The position numbers were made by a program, and so were the translations under genes. From positions 2,232,001-2,296,000 of the forward strand of contig NZ_JBEPSM010000001.1 in assembly GCF_040548815.1 (NCBI RefSeq): DNA of 64,000 nt. Reading direction: 5' to 3'. The notes under the pieces are model-generated. The model worked only from the letters and a program-made list of their open reading frames with translations, did no database searches and was not told the origin of the DNA. This document shows, one piece after another, positions 26,234-34,879 of this stretch (positions are counted from its first letter, which is position 1; every line of letters begins with the position of its first letter). The DNA is from Kaistia defluvii (GTDB lineage Bacteria > Pseudomonadota > Alphaproteobacteria > Rhizobiales > Kaistiaceae).

Positions 26234-27664
26234 TCAGGCGCGCGCCCGGGCGCGGTGCTTGCTCACCGGCGCGCCGGCATCATGCGGCAGGGCGAAACTG
26301 TCATAGAGGCCGAGCAGGCCGACCACGCCGACGATCAGGAAGGCGGCGTGGAAATCCCGCAGCGTCAGCCCGCTCACATCCGGCGTCAGCCAGGCATCCG
26401 CCAGCCGCAGCGCGATGGCGCCGAGCGCGATGCCGAGGCCGAACGTGATCTGCTGCACCAGGCTGAACAGCGTGTTGGCGCCGCTCATGCGTTCCTGCGG
26501 CACGTCGACAAAGGCCATGGTGCCGATCGCGGTGAACTGCATCGAGCGCGCCGCGCCGCTCAGGAACAGGACGAGCATGATGACCGGCCAGGGCGTCGCC
26601 GGCGTCAGCATCGCACAGCCGAACAGGGTCGCGACGAAGAAGAGGCCGTTGCCGATCAGCGTGTTGCGGAAGCCGAAGCTGCGCAGCACGAGGCTGGTCA
26701 GCGGCTTCATGGCGAGATTGCCGGCGAACAGCGCCAGCACATAAAGGCCGGCCTGGAACGGATCGAGGCCGAAGCCGAGCTGGAACATCAGCGGCAGCAG
26801 GAACGGAACGGCGCTGACGGCAGTGCGGAACAGCGAGCCGCCCTTCATGGTGACGGCGAAGGTCTGGATCGTCAGCCCGTAGAGATCCGGCAAGGGATGC
26901 GGGTGCTGGCTCGAATGGCGCAGCGCCACCCAGAAGAACAGCGCGCTGGCGGCGAGAATCCCGGCGCCGATCACCCAGTCGCTCTCCGTCTGGCCGACGA
27001 GATCGAGCCCGTACATCAACCCGGCGCAGGCGACGCTGGTGAGCACGAAGCCGAGCCAGTCGAAGCCCTGGCGATCGTCGCCGCGCTGGTTGGGGATCAG
27101 CCAGAAGGACAGGGCCAGCGCCACGATGCCGATCGGCACATTCAGAATGAAGATCCAGTGCCACGACGCATAGGTGGTGATGAAGCCGCCCAGCGGCGGG
27201 CCCAGGATCGGCGCGGACAAAGCCGGCCAGGTCAGTACCGCGATCGCCCGCATCAGTTCCGATTTGGAGGTGTTGCGCAGCACGACCAGCCGCCCGACCG
27301 GCACCATCATCGCGCCGCCGGCGCCCTGCAGGATGCGCGCGAGCACGAAGCCCATCACGCTTTCGCTGAGCGCGCAGAAGACGGAGGCGAGGGTGAAGAC
27401 GGCGACAGCGGTGGCAAAGACCGTGCGCGCGCCAAACCGATCCGCCATCCAGCCGCTGGCCGGGATGAAGATCGCCAGCGTCAGCATGTAGACCGACATG
27501 CCGATATTGAGATCCACCGGCGCGACGCCGAAGGAATGCGCCATCTGCGGCAGCGAGGTCGCAATGACCGTGCCGTCCAGATTCTCCATGAAGAAAGCCC
27601 CCGCGACGAGCAGGGCAATCCATGTCGATTTATGGGGCGAGGTCTGGGATGGGACGGAGGTCAT
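26234..27664 (-). CDS. MFS drug-efflux transporter, DHA2 (EmrB/QacA) type
   Basis: 476 residues with about fourteen membrane helices. DHA2 markers are present: LDGTVIATSLPQMAHSF at the end of helix 1 (motif D1), DRFGARTVFATAVAVF (motif A) and the motif C region GPPLGGFITTYASWHWIF. It should export a drug-like compound with proton import. I chose ATG 27664 because the frame upstream adds a charged stretch unlike the family. No membrane-fusion partner (emrA) is nearby. Confidence 0.85.
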   Translation of the reverse strand: MTSVPSQTSPHKSTWIALLVAGAFFMENLDGTVIATSLPQMAHSFGVAPVDLNIGMSVYMLTLAIFIPASGWMADRFGARTVFATAVAVFTLASVFCALSESVMGFVLARILQGAGGAMMVPVGRLVVLRNTSKSELMRAIAVLTWPALSAPILGPPLGGFITTYASWHWIFILNVPIGIVALALSFWLIPNQRGDDRQGFDWLGFVLTSVACAGLMYGLDLVGQTESDWVIGAGILAASALFFWVALRHSSQHPHPLPDLYGLTIQTFAVTMKGGSLFRTAVSAVPFLLPLMFQLGFGLDPFQAGLYVLALFAGNLAMKPLTSLVLRSFGFRNTLIGNGLFFVATLFGCAMLTPATPWPVIMLVLFLSGAARSMQFTAIGTMAFVDVPQERMSGANTLFSLVQQITFGLGIALGAIALRLADAWLTPDVSGLTLRDFHAAFLIVGVVGLLGLYDSFALPHDAGAPVSKHRARARA

Positions 27665-27831
27665 GCCGGCCGACGGCTCAGGAGAAGAGATGAGGCGACA
27701 TGATGCCAGCCGGCGACACATCGAACACAGGAGTCATCGCGCTTTCGGCCGGCAAGCACAACCCTCTGCGGCGCGCTGCCGCTTCTGGGTAGGTGCATGC
27801 TCCGCCATGTTGTGCGTCGGGCCTTTGTCAA

Positions 27832-27990
27832 AGAGCCCCTCCCCGAAAGCGCGCGGGCGCTTTCGACCCTCCCTCAAGGGGAGGGTTCAAAAGGAAATGC
27901 GGTCTGGCTCCACCGTCAAACACGCGCTCCCGGAACCCTCCCCTTGAGGGAGGGTCAAAAACGGCGAAGCCGGTTTTGGGGAGGGGTCTT
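27832..27990. repeat. Nested inverted repeat in the MFS/M81 intergenic gap
   Basis: Outer arms AGAGCCCCTCCCC (27832) and GGGGAGGGGTCTT (27978); inner arms GACCCTCCCTCAAGGGGAGG (27867) and CCTCCCCTTGAGGGAGGGTC (27937). Each inner arm is itself close to palindromic. The whole gap 27665-28012 (348 bases) holds no gene that I can support. Confidence 0.75.
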
Positions 27991-28012
27991 TCTCGGCCGA
28001 TATGCCCCGATC

Positions 28013-29485
28013 TCAGCCATGCGGGTTCTCGACGCGCGGCCAGATCGGCCGGTTCAGCTTGCGATAATCGGTGACGCGCGGGTTCGACGGGTAAGGCGCG
28101 CCAGCGTCGATATAGAGGATTTCGGCCGCGATCGGCAGGAAGCCGGCGTGGAAATGATTGGTCGACTTGACCAGCAGCAGCTCCTTCGACAGCGGATCGA
28201 GGCCGAGATTGGAATAGGCGTCGGGCTCGAAGGTCTGGGTGCGGTTGGTGTTGAGGATCACGTCGATCTGGGTACCAAGAATGCGCACCAGCGCCGTCGG
28301 CCCGAAGGTGACGCGGCTGGCGCCAAAGCTCTGCCAGCCCTCGGTCACGGCGCGAACGACCTCGACCATGGCGTCGATCGGCGCACCGCCATCCGGTCCC
28401 GCCTTGCCGCCGAAGCGGAGCTGGATCTTGGCCCCCTCGCCTGCCGCCAGGCAGAAGGTGACGGCGATCGGATCCCAGATCGTCGCGACGGCGACATTGT
28501 CGACGCCGCGCTCGATCATCCGGTGCAGGATCAGCGTGCCGTCGCCGGCCACGCCGCCGCCGGGATTGTCCCATGTGTCGGCGATCACCACCGGCTTGCC
28601 GGGCTTTGCGGCGGCCAGTTCCAGCGCCTTGTCGATGCCAGCGTCGATCGACAATTGCGGCATCATCGTCTTGCCGCGTAGCGAGAAGATCTCCATGCCG
28701 AGCTTTTTGGCCAAGGCGTCACCCTCGGCCTTGCGGTCATCCGTGACGACGAGCATGCGCGTGCCGAGTTCCGGCACGTCGCCGGCCATGAAGCCGTGGA
28801 TCAGCGACACCGACAGGATGCCGTCCTTGCCGTGCATCGCCTTCATCCGGTCGACGAAGGAGCGCATCGGCTCGCGGCTGGTCGGGAACACGTCGATCAT
28901 CCGGCAATCGAAGGTCGAGATCACCGGCTTGATCTCGCCGCGCAGCGTGCGGATGGCGAGATCGACGACATGTTCGCCGCGCTCGTAAAAGTCGGTATGC
29001 GGGAATTCGAGGAAGGCGGCGAGGATGTTGGAATTCGCCACCCGCTTCGCCGTCAGGTGGCTGTGCGGGTCGAGCTCGGCGGCGATCAGCACGTCGGGGC
29101 CGACCATCTCGCGGATACGGGCGAGCAGGTCGCCTTCGGGATCGTCATAACCCTGCGCCACCATCGCGCCATGCAGGCCGAGCACGACGGCGTCGACCGG
29201 CAGCGCGGCGCGCAGCTGGTCGAGGATCTCGTCGCGCAGCCCCTCGAAGGTCTGGCGCTGCAGCAGCCCGCCCGGCTCGGCCCAGGTCGCCGTGCCCTCG
29301 ATCAGGTCGATGCCATCCGCCTTGGCCCGGCGGCGCAGCGCCACCATTGGCGAGGAGCAGAGCGTCGGCGTCTCGGGATGCTGGCCGGGTCCGGCATAAA
29401 ACGCCATCTCGAAACTCGCGCGGTCGGTCGGAACCGGCGAGAACGTATTGGTTTCGGTCGCGAGCGAAGCGGTGAAGATGCGCAT
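28013..29485 (-). CDS. M81 family metallopeptidase (MlrC-like)
   Basis: 490 residues. It opens with MRIFTASLATETNTFSPVPT, the M81/MlrC signature. Zinc-binding candidates follow in HGAMVAQGYDDPEGD and ELDPHSHLT, with the EFPHTDFYERGEH segment, and the C-terminal MlrC domain begins near IADTWDNPGGGVAGDGT. MlrC of Sphingomonas cleaves linearised microcystin; most relatives have unknown peptide or amide substrates. ATG 29485 begins the conserved part; upstream in-frame codons are not conserved-looking. The only same-strand neighbour upstream is the 30-residue peptide gene with its own terminator. Confidence 0.85.
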   Translation of the reverse strand: MRIFTASLATETNTFSPVPTDRASFEMAFYAGPGQHPETPTLCSSPMVALRRRAKADGIDLIEGTATWAEPGGLLQRQTFEGLRDEILDQLRAALPVDAVVLGLHGAMVAQGYDDPEGDLLARIREMVGPDVLIAAELDPHSHLTAKRVANSNILAAFLEFPHTDFYERGEHVVDLAIRTLRGEIKPVISTFDCRMIDVFPTSREPMRSFVDRMKAMHGKDGILSVSLIHGFMAGDVPELGTRMLVVTDDRKAEGDALAKKLGMEIFSLRGKTMMPQLSIDAGIDKALELAAAKPGKPVVIADTWDNPGGGVAGDGTLILHRMIERGVDNVAVATIWDPIAVTFCLAAGEGAKIQLRFGGKAGPDGGAPIDAMVEVVRAVTEGWQSFGASRVTFGPTALVRILGTQIDVILNTNRTQTFEPDAYSNLGLDPLSKELLLVKSTNHFHAGFLPIAAEILYIDAGAPYPSNPRVTDYRKLNRPIWPRVENPHG

Positions 29486-29661
29486 GATGCGGGGGCGTTC
29501 CGGAAGCGGTCCCTCGGATCCCGGATCCGAGTTCCCTGGTGGGGGTCGGCGATGCATCCGGCGCGCGTCGCGTCCATGCTGCCGTCTGGCTCGAAAGGTA
29601 TTCTCCGCGCCCGCCCGACCGCAAGCCCCAGCCTTCCGAACGCGACCCTATAGCGCTGGCC

Positions 29662-29699
29662 AAAGAAAAGCCCGCCGGGGCTGGGCCACGCGGCGGGCT
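29662..29699 (-). terminator. Terminator after the small peptide gene
   Basis: On the minus strand AGCCCGCC and GGCGGGCT form an eight-base stem with a 15-base loop, followed by TTTTCTTTG. It begins 27 bases past the stop of the 30-residue frame, supporting that frame as a real transcription unit. Confidence 0.75.
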
Positions 29700-29725
29700 G
29701 GATCTGGCGCAGCGATGCGCTACAA

Positions 29726-29818
29726 CTATTTCCCGAGGCCGCTCTGGATCGGCTCAGCCGCGATGCGCTGCAGGAGTGCCGACTTCACGAGCGCCGGCTT
29801 TTCGTAGGTCTTCTTCAT
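29726..29818 (-). CDS. 30-residue RiPP-precursor-like peptide
   Basis: A short frame starting MKKTYEKPALVKSALLQRIA and ending in a Gly-rich QSGLGK tail. Tyr5-x-x-Pro8-x-Leu10 is the leader motif read by the recognition domain of lasso-peptide machinery, and many Hyphomicrobiales carry orphan 'putative RiPP precursor' peptides opening in this way. GGGGG lies five bases before the ATG and a good terminator follows. The usual Gly four residues after Leu is Ala here. No lasso cyclase, protease or RRE protein lies in the window, so maturation, if any, is encoded elsewhere. Coding status is likely; the RiPP assignment is inference. Confidence 0.6.
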   Translation of the reverse strand: MKKTYEKPALVKSALLQRIAAEPIQSGLGK

Positions 29819-29879
29819 AGTGCCCCCATGGCATTGTTGACGCTACGCAATTTGGCAGAACCGTAAGGCGCCCGTCCAG

Positions 29880-29903
29880 CAAAAATTCGCCTGCGGCGAA
29901 GGC
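29880..29903 (-). terminator. Terminator after the 62-residue protein gene
   Basis: On the minus strand TTCGCC-GCA-GGCGAA is followed by TTTTTG. It is 51 bases past the stop of the gene at 29954-30142, and also lies 62 bases upstream of the small peptide gene. Confidence 0.6.
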
Positions 29904-29953
29904 GCAATTGCATCTTCCCGGGACCGACCCATCCGCCAGAAAGTCGTTACGGA

Positions 29954-30142
29954 TCAGGCGGCCTCGTCGGGCGAGTGAGGGGGCGGGAGGCGCGTGTAGG
30001 TTCCGGTCTCGGCGCTCGAGCGCGCCTCCTCGGCTGCCAGGCTGAGCAGATAGGCGAGATCGCGCAACTCATGCTGGCTTGCGAGCTGGCTGAGCTCGGT
30101 GGACAGGTCCTGGATGTAACGGGCTGTCTTCTGCATTGTCAT
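29954..30142 (-). CDS. Small hypothetical protein, 62 residues
   Basis: Starts MTMQKTARYIQDLSTELSQL. Residues 5-42 look helical (TARYIQDLSTELSQLASQ then LRDLAYLLSLAAEEAR), with a Pro-rich tail. No domain is recognised. Codon use matches the neighbours. It is followed by a terminator and preceded by the response-regulator gene on the same strand after a 159-base gap. An in-frame ATG two codons later is an alternative start. Confidence 0.6.
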   Translation of the reverse strand: MTMQKTARYIQDLSTELSQLASQHELRDLAYLLSLAAEEARSSAETGTYTRLPPPHSPDEAA

Positions 30143-30301
30143 CTTCGCCCCACAGCGGGTTGCACGGGATCCAGCAAGTCGCGGTTCACCATTCCCACAG
30201 GGACAAAAGCCCCTGCTACTGTTCGTTCGAACGGTTGACAACCGGACGGTGCGCTCACCGCCCATTCCAGCGTCGGCTTAGGTGCGCAGGTTATGAAGGC
30301 A

Positions 30302-30682
30302 CTACGCCTTCAGGAGCAGATCCAGCGCGGACACCAGTTGCTCCGGCTTTGCCGGCTTGCCGATATTGGTAATGCCGCTGAAGGCCGGCTCCTGGTTGAT
30401 GGTTTCCTGCTTGTAGCCGCTCGACAGGAAAAACGGCACATGCTTAGCCTTCAGGCAATCCGCCACGGGCGCGCTGATCTCGCCCCGGAGGTTGACGTCC
30501 AGGATGCAGGCGCTGGGCGCATTGCGTTCGATGGTTGCGACAGCAGCGGAGACGGTCGCAATCGGGCCGACCACCACATAGCCGCTATCCTCCAGGATCT
30601 GGACCAGCTCCATCCCGATGAGATACTCGTCTTCGACGATAAGAATTTCGAACGGCGTTGAATCTGTACTGGATGATGCCAC
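30302..30682 (-). CDS. Single-domain response regulator
   Basis: 126 residues, receiver domain only. Acidic pair in LIVEDEYLIG, phospho-acceptor Asp in ACILDVNLRGE, Ser in FFLSSGYK and the conserved Lys in IGKPAKP are all present. It has no output domain, so it works by protein contact or as a phosphate sink. It starts six bases after the HWE kinase stop, on the same strand; the pair is surely an operon. Confidence 0.88.
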   Translation of the reverse strand: MASSSTDSTPFEILIVEDEYLIGMELVQILEDSGYVVVGPIATVSAAVATIERNAPSACILDVNLRGEISAPVADCLKAKHVPFFLSSGYKQETINQEPAFSGITNIGKPAKPEQLVSALDLLLKA

Positions 30683-30688
30683 AACTAC

Positions 30689-31672
30689 CTACTGCTGTAT
30701 CGGCAAGGTTATCTCCACACGCAATCCCTCGGGATCGTGATGAAAGATCGCGCTGCCACCCTCTGCCTTGATGCTGTAGTCAATGAGACGGGTCCCAAAA
30801 CCTATGTGTTTCGGCGGAGCCACCGGGGGACCTCCCACTTCCTGCCACTGCAAGACCAAACGCCGGCTTCCCTCGTCCAGTTCCGTATTCCATTTGACTC
30901 GAATGACGCCATCGCCAGCCAGGGCGCCGTATTTGAGCGCGTTGACCGCCAGCTCATGCAGGATCATCGACAGGGGCAGCACCTGGTTTTCCGACAGGCT
31001 GACCGCCGGGCTCGCCACCAGGTCGGTCCGCTCCCCGGCGACCGGCGACAGGCATTGGTCGATGAGCGCGGCGAGGTCGGCATTCGCCCCACTCGCCGAG
31101 ATGAAGTCCTGCGCGATCAGCAGGGCGTCGACCCGGCCTAGAAAGCGGTCGCGATACTCGGCGCCCGTCACGCCGGCGACTTCCGTCTGCCGGGCGATCA
31201 CCTTCACCGTAGCGATCAGGTTCTTCATCCGGTGCCGCGTCTCCGCGATCAGGATGTCCTTTCGCGCTTCCGCCCTTTGCCGGTCCGTCACATCCTCGAA
31301 AACCACCAGCATCTGCGAGCTGTTATTGCCGGGGATGGCAAGCTGCCGTGCCGTGACGCACATCGACCGCTCGCCGAGGCCCGGAAAGTCATGGTTGACC
31401 TGGTAGCCGACGATCGCCGACGCCTTGGGCACGACGTCCGAGAGCAGCATGCGCAGTTCGGGAATGTCCCACTGGCCGTTGCCGAGCTCGAACAGGCTGT
31501 GCCCGATCGTGCCGTCCATGTCGGTGCCGAAGGTTCGATAAAAGGCGGGATTGGCATTGCAGACCGTGAAGGCCTTATCCAGCACGATGAGAGGCTCATG
31601 GAGGGTATCGACGATCCCTTGGGTCTGGATATGACCACTCCGGAGCAGCCGATATAATTCCTCAAGCGTCAT
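30689..31672 (-). CDS. PAS-HWE family sensor histidine kinase
   Basis: 327 residues, no membrane helix. The N-terminal PAS domain (residues about 15-135) contains EPLIVLDKAFTVCNANPAFY. The dimerisation/phospho-acceptor segment is ETRHRMKNLIATVKVIARQ. The N-box is LHELAVNALKYGAL, and the family-defining W-x-E lies in LQWQEVGGP before GFGTRLIDYS. HWE kinases are typical of Hyphomicrobiales and often feed general stress or light responses. The cytoplasmic PAS suggests a small internal signal. It is followed at once by its response regulator. Confidence 0.88.
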   Translation of the reverse strand: MTLEELYRLLRSGHIQTQGIVDTLHEPLIVLDKAFTVCNANPAFYRTFGTDMDGTIGHSLFELGNGQWDIPELRMLLSDVVPKASAIVGYQVNHDFPGLGERSMCVTARQLAIPGNNSSQMLVVFEDVTDRQRAEARKDILIAETRHRMKNLIATVKVIARQTEVAGVTGAEYRDRFLGRVDALLIAQDFISASGANADLAALIDQCLSPVAGERTDLVASPAVSLSENQVLPLSMILHELAVNALKYGALAGDGVIRVKWNTELDEGSRRLVLQWQEVGGPPVAPPKHIGFGTRLIDYSIKAEGGSAIFHHDPEGLRVEITLPIQQ

Positions 31673-31918
31673 GTTCTATCCTGCCATTTCCGCGCTCTGG
31701 GCCGACCCCTTTGGCCGAGCTCTCCTGGGCGCTACGCGTCACTGCAACGCTCAGGAAGCGTGAAGGATGCTCCGTCTTTCGACGGGAACTGCCGGCGGAG
31801 GGCCCAAAGCAGCCGGATTTGGCGGAATCAGCGACAGCGGAAGCGCGTCCACAACCAGCCGCTCGGCGGCGCGGGCCGAGGGTCGCGGACTGACAAGGCG
31901 GGGTGCGGCGGCGCGCAA

Positions 31919-31949
31919 GGCGTGGCTCCGATCACGCCGGAGCCACGCA
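31919..31949 (-). terminator. Hairpin downstream of ridA
   Basis: CGTGGCTCC and GGAGCCACG form a nine-base stem with a nine-base loop just past the ridA stop on the minus strand. There is no T-run. The rest of the 283-base gap 31673-31955 shows nothing clear. Confidence 0.5.
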
Positions 31950-31955
31950 TGGCAC

Positions 31956-32330
31956 TTAGCTCTGGGGAGCGTAGGCGATCGCTTCGATTTCGACCTTAAT
32001 GTCGATCATCAGCCGGGCCTCGACCGTGGTGCGGGCCGGCGGGTCTTTCGGGAAGAAGGTGGCGTAGGTCTTGTTGAAGCCGCCGAAATCGCGCGCGTCG
32101 GTGATGATGACGAAGGTCTTCACCACCTGGTCCATGGTGCAGCCGGCCAGCGCCAGCGCGGCCTTGACGTTTTCGAGCGTCTGCTTCGTCTGCGCCTCGA
32201 TGCCGCCGGCCACGACGGTGCCGGTGGAATCGGTCGGCACCTGGCCCGAGACATAGACGAAATCGCCCGCGCGCACGGCCGGCGAAAGCGGCACATGCGA
32301 TGCCCCATAGACGATCTTCAATTTGCTCAT
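31956..32330 (-). CDS. RidA family enamine/imine deaminase
   Basis: 124 residues, the usual Rid size. Family features: VYVSGQVPTDSTGTVVAGGI, EAQTKQTLENVKAALALAG and the C-terminal PARTTVEARLMIDIKVEIEAIA containing the substrate-binding Arg. RidA removes reactive 2-aminoacrylate made by PLP dehydratases. It is divergent from an SDR and a D-serine-dehydratase-like gene, which would make just such an intermediate. AAGGGG lies seven bases upstream of the start. Confidence 0.88.
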   Translation of the reverse strand: MSKLKIVYGASHVPLSPAVRAGDFVYVSGQVPTDSTGTVVAGGIEAQTKQTLENVKAALALAGCTMDQVVKTFVIITDARDFGGFNKTYATFFPKDPPARTTVEARLMIDIKVEIEAIAYAPQS

Positions 32331-32510
32331 GTAACAAGCCCCTTCTGCCATGTGGAACGCCCGCGGGCGGGCGATAGATCAGCGCTGTGTAGCGGCGGCA
32401 AGCTAAAGGAATTCGCCTGCATTATCGACAGGAAGCAGCAAATTCGGGCGTCGCACCCGTTGCTTTGTCCACCGATCCGGTCGAGCCTTGCTGCACATGG
32501 AGGAACGGCG

Positions 32511-33266
32511 ATGTTCGGTCTGGAAGACAAGCATGTGGTGATCAGCGGCGCGGGTGGCGGCATCGGCCGGTCCCTCGTTTCCGCCTTTCTGGCCGCCGGC
32601 GCGCAGGTGACGGCCTGCGACCGCGACGCGTCGCTGCTGGAAGCCCTGGACGGCGTGGTGAAGTTCGTCTTCGAGCTGACCGATGCCGAGGAGACAGCGC
32701 GCGCGGTGGCAACCATCGTTTCCGAGCAAGGCACGCCGGACGTCCTCGTCAGCAATGCGGGCTATACCCGTGCAGAGACGATGGACGCCGTCGACCAGCA
32801 GTCCTGGAACCAGGAAGTCGACATCAACCTGACCGGCAGCTTCAACCTGATCGACCCGACCCTGAAGGCGATGATCGCCAATGGCGGCGGCTCGATCGTC
32901 ATGACCTCCACGGTCAATGCGCTCGCCCATTACGGCAACCCGGCCTATGCCGCGGCCAAGGCCGGCCTCGTCGCCTATATGCGGTCGATCGCCGTGGAAA
33001 ACGGCCGCGACAACATCCGCGCCAACTGCATCTGCCCCGGCTCGGTGCGCACGCCGGCCTGGGATCACCGCATGGAGAAGGATCCGAGCCTCCTGACCAA
33101 GGTGGTGCAGCATTATCCGCTGGGCCGGCTGACGACGCCCGCCGACGTCGCCAACGCCGCCGTCTTCCTGGCCTCGCCGCTGGCCGGCGCGATCACCGGC
33201 GTGGCGCTCCCCGTCGATGCCGGACTGACGGCAGGCAATCTGCGCTTCATCCGCGACGTATTCTGA
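32511..33266 (+). CDS. Short-chain dehydrogenase/reductase
   Basis: 251 residues, classical SDR. Cofactor loop ISGAGGGIGRSL, NAG-type motif VSNAGYT, catalytic Ser in MTSTVNAL and the YAAAK pair are intact, and the C-terminal PVDAGLTAGN is typical. Asp in TACDRDAS after strand 2 favours NAD over NADP. The substrate is unknown. GGAGG lies eight bases upstream of the ATG. The D-amino-acid enzyme gene begins 55 bases downstream, suggesting one unit. Confidence 0.85.
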   Translation: MFGLEDKHVVISGAGGGIGRSLVSAFLAAGAQVTACDRDASLLEALDGVVKFVFELTDAEETARAVATIVSEQGTPDVLVSNAGYTRAETMDAVDQQSWNQEVDINLTGSFNLIDPTLKAMIANGGGSIVMTSTVNALAHYGNPAYAAAKAGLVAYMRSIAVENGRDNIRANCICPGSVRTPAWDHRMEKDPSLLTKVVQHYPLGRLTTPADVANAAVFLASPLAGAITGVALPVDAGLTAGNLRFIRDVF

Positions 33267-33321
33267 CGGACCGGGCCTTCATCAACATCCATTCGCCGGC
33301 CGGCGACATGGCGAGGACATC

Positions 33322-34389
33322 ATGCCGAGACATATCGATACGCTCCAGACCCCCTGCGTCCTGGTCGATCTCGACCGGGCCGACGCCAATCTCCAGAAGG
33401 CGCAGGATTTCGCCGATGAACACGGCGTCCGCCTGCGGCCGCATATTAAGACCCATAAGCTGCCCTTCTTCGCCAAGCGCCAGCTTGAACTCGGCGCCAT
33501 CGGCATCACCTGCCAGAAGCTCGGCGAGGCCGAGGTCATGGCGGACGCGGGCATCGAGGACATCTTCCTGCCCTACAACATCCTGGCGCCGGAAAAGCTC
33601 TACCGCCTGAAGCAACTGGCCGAACGCGTCACGCTCGCGGTCACCGCCGACAGCGCCTTCGTCGTCGAAGGCTATGCCGAGACCTTCGCCGACAGCGCCG
33701 ATGCGCCGCTCTCTGTCCTGGTCGAGTGCGACACCGGCGCGGGCCGCTGCGGCGTGCAGACGCCGGATGATGCGGTCGCCCTCGCCCGCCTGATTGCCAG
33801 CAAGCGCGGTCTCGTCTTCGGCGGGCTGATGACCTATCCGCCGGCCGGCGACGCCGCCGGCGCGCGCAAATGGCTGGAAGAAGCCGCGGAGAAGCTGGCC
33901 GCCGCCGGCCTGCCCGCCAGGACGATCTCGACCGGCGGCACGCCGGACATCTGGCGCGCGCATGAGACGACGATCGCCACCGAATACCGCCCGGGCACCT
34001 ACATCTATTACGATCGCTCGCTGGTCTCGCGCGGCGTGGCAACCGTCGAGGATTGCGCGCTCAACGTGCTCGTCACCGTCGTCAGCCGCCCGACCGAGGA
34101 CCGCGCCATCATCGATGCCGGCTCCAAGGCGCTGACCAGCGACCTGCTGGGCCAGAACGGCTACGGCATGGTGCTCGGCTATCCCGACGCCGTGATCTAC
34201 GGCCTCAGCGAGGAACACGGCAATATCGACTTCTCGGCCTCGGCGGAGAAGCCGGAAGTCGGCGAGCGGCTGCGCATCCTGCCCAACCACGCCTGCCCGG
34301 TCTCGAACCTGTTCGATCACGTCAATCTGGTGTCGGGCGACCACGTCGTCGAAACCATCGCCGTCGCGGCGCGCGGCCGGGTCGACTGA
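33322..34389 (+). CDS. DSD1/D-threonine aldolase family PLP enzyme
   Basis: 355 residues, fold type III. The PLP lysine lies in LRPHIKTHK near residue 45, and metal ligands in PNHACPVSN near the C-terminus. His-x-Cys is the zinc pair of eukaryotic-type D-serine dehydratase, whereas D-threonine aldolases carry Asp at the Cys position. Likely reaction is therefore zinc-dependent dehydration of a D-3-hydroxy amino acid to a 2-aminoacrylate-type product. The nearby ridA would hydrolyse that product. A GC-rich hairpin follows. Confidence 0.85.
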   Translation: MPRHIDTLQTPCVLVDLDRADANLQKAQDFADEHGVRLRPHIKTHKLPFFAKRQLELGAIGITCQKLGEAEVMADAGIEDIFLPYNILAPEKLYRLKQLAERVTLAVTADSAFVVEGYAETFADSADAPLSVLVECDTGAGRCGVQTPDDAVALARLIASKRGLVFGGLMTYPPAGDAAGARKWLEEAAEKLAAAGLPARTISTGGTPDIWRAHETTIATEYRPGTYIYYDRSLVSRGVATVEDCALNVLVTVVSRPTEDRAIIDAGSKALTSDLLGQNGYGMVLGYPDAVIYGLSEEHGNIDFSASAEKPEVGERLRILPNHACPVSNLFDHVNLVSGDHVVETIAVAARGRVD

Positions 34390-34408
34390 ACCCGCACCGA
34401 CAGGACAA

Positions 34409-34430
34409 GGCCCCGGCTCCGGCCGGGGCC
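34409..34430 (+). terminator. Hairpin after the DSD1-family gene
   Basis: GGCCCCGG and CCGGGGCC with a six-base loop, 20 bases past the stop. No T-run; it lies between two convergent genes. Confidence 0.45.
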
Positions 34431-34447
34431 GGACGCAAATACGGCTA

Positions 34448-34879
34448 CTATTCGCCCTCGGCGGCGTAGGCCTGCAACCGCTCGGTCTCGGCCGTCATGC
34501 GGTGGCGCAGGTCGATCAGGAAAGAGAGATTGTGGTGGATCTCCTCGATCCGGCGATCGCCGCGAACAAGGATCCGTTCCGCATCGGCCAGGATGGCGGC
34601 GTCGCGGGCATTGTCGTCGGACTCCCCCTCGATCATGTCGCCATAGAGAAATGCCGCGCGTGCGCGGGCATCCTCGATCCGGGCTGTCAGGCCCGCCAAT
34701 TCCTGCTCGACCTCGCCAATTACCTTGGCAATGGAATTCTGCACCAAGGTCAGACGCTCGACGTCGCTGCGAACATCGCGTTCCTTGGAGCGAAATCGGG
34801 GAAACAACACTGACCTTCTCCGGTGGCGTTCAAGGTTAGGGACATAGTCCTCGAATCGTTGAATATAATAATGCCGCAT
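34448..34879 (-). CDS. Hypothetical coiled-coil protein
   Basis: 143 residues, highly charged and helical: heptad-like runs in VERLTLVQNSIAKVIGEVEQ and in the C-terminal half around RRIEEIHHNLSFLIDLRHRM. No family recognised. The frame is open upstream to 35113 with a very basic, unlikely extension; I placed the start at the ATG opening MRHYYIQRFEDYVPNLERH. No strong ribosome site is visible, so the start is uncertain. Codon use in this part supports coding. Confidence 0.55.
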   Translation of the reverse strand: MRHYYIQRFEDYVPNLERHRRRSVLFPRFRSKERDVRSDVERLTLVQNSIAKVIGEVEQELAGLTARIEDARARAAFLYGDMIEGESDDNARDAAILADAERILVRGDRRIEEIHHNLSFLIDLRHRMTAETERLQAYAAEGE

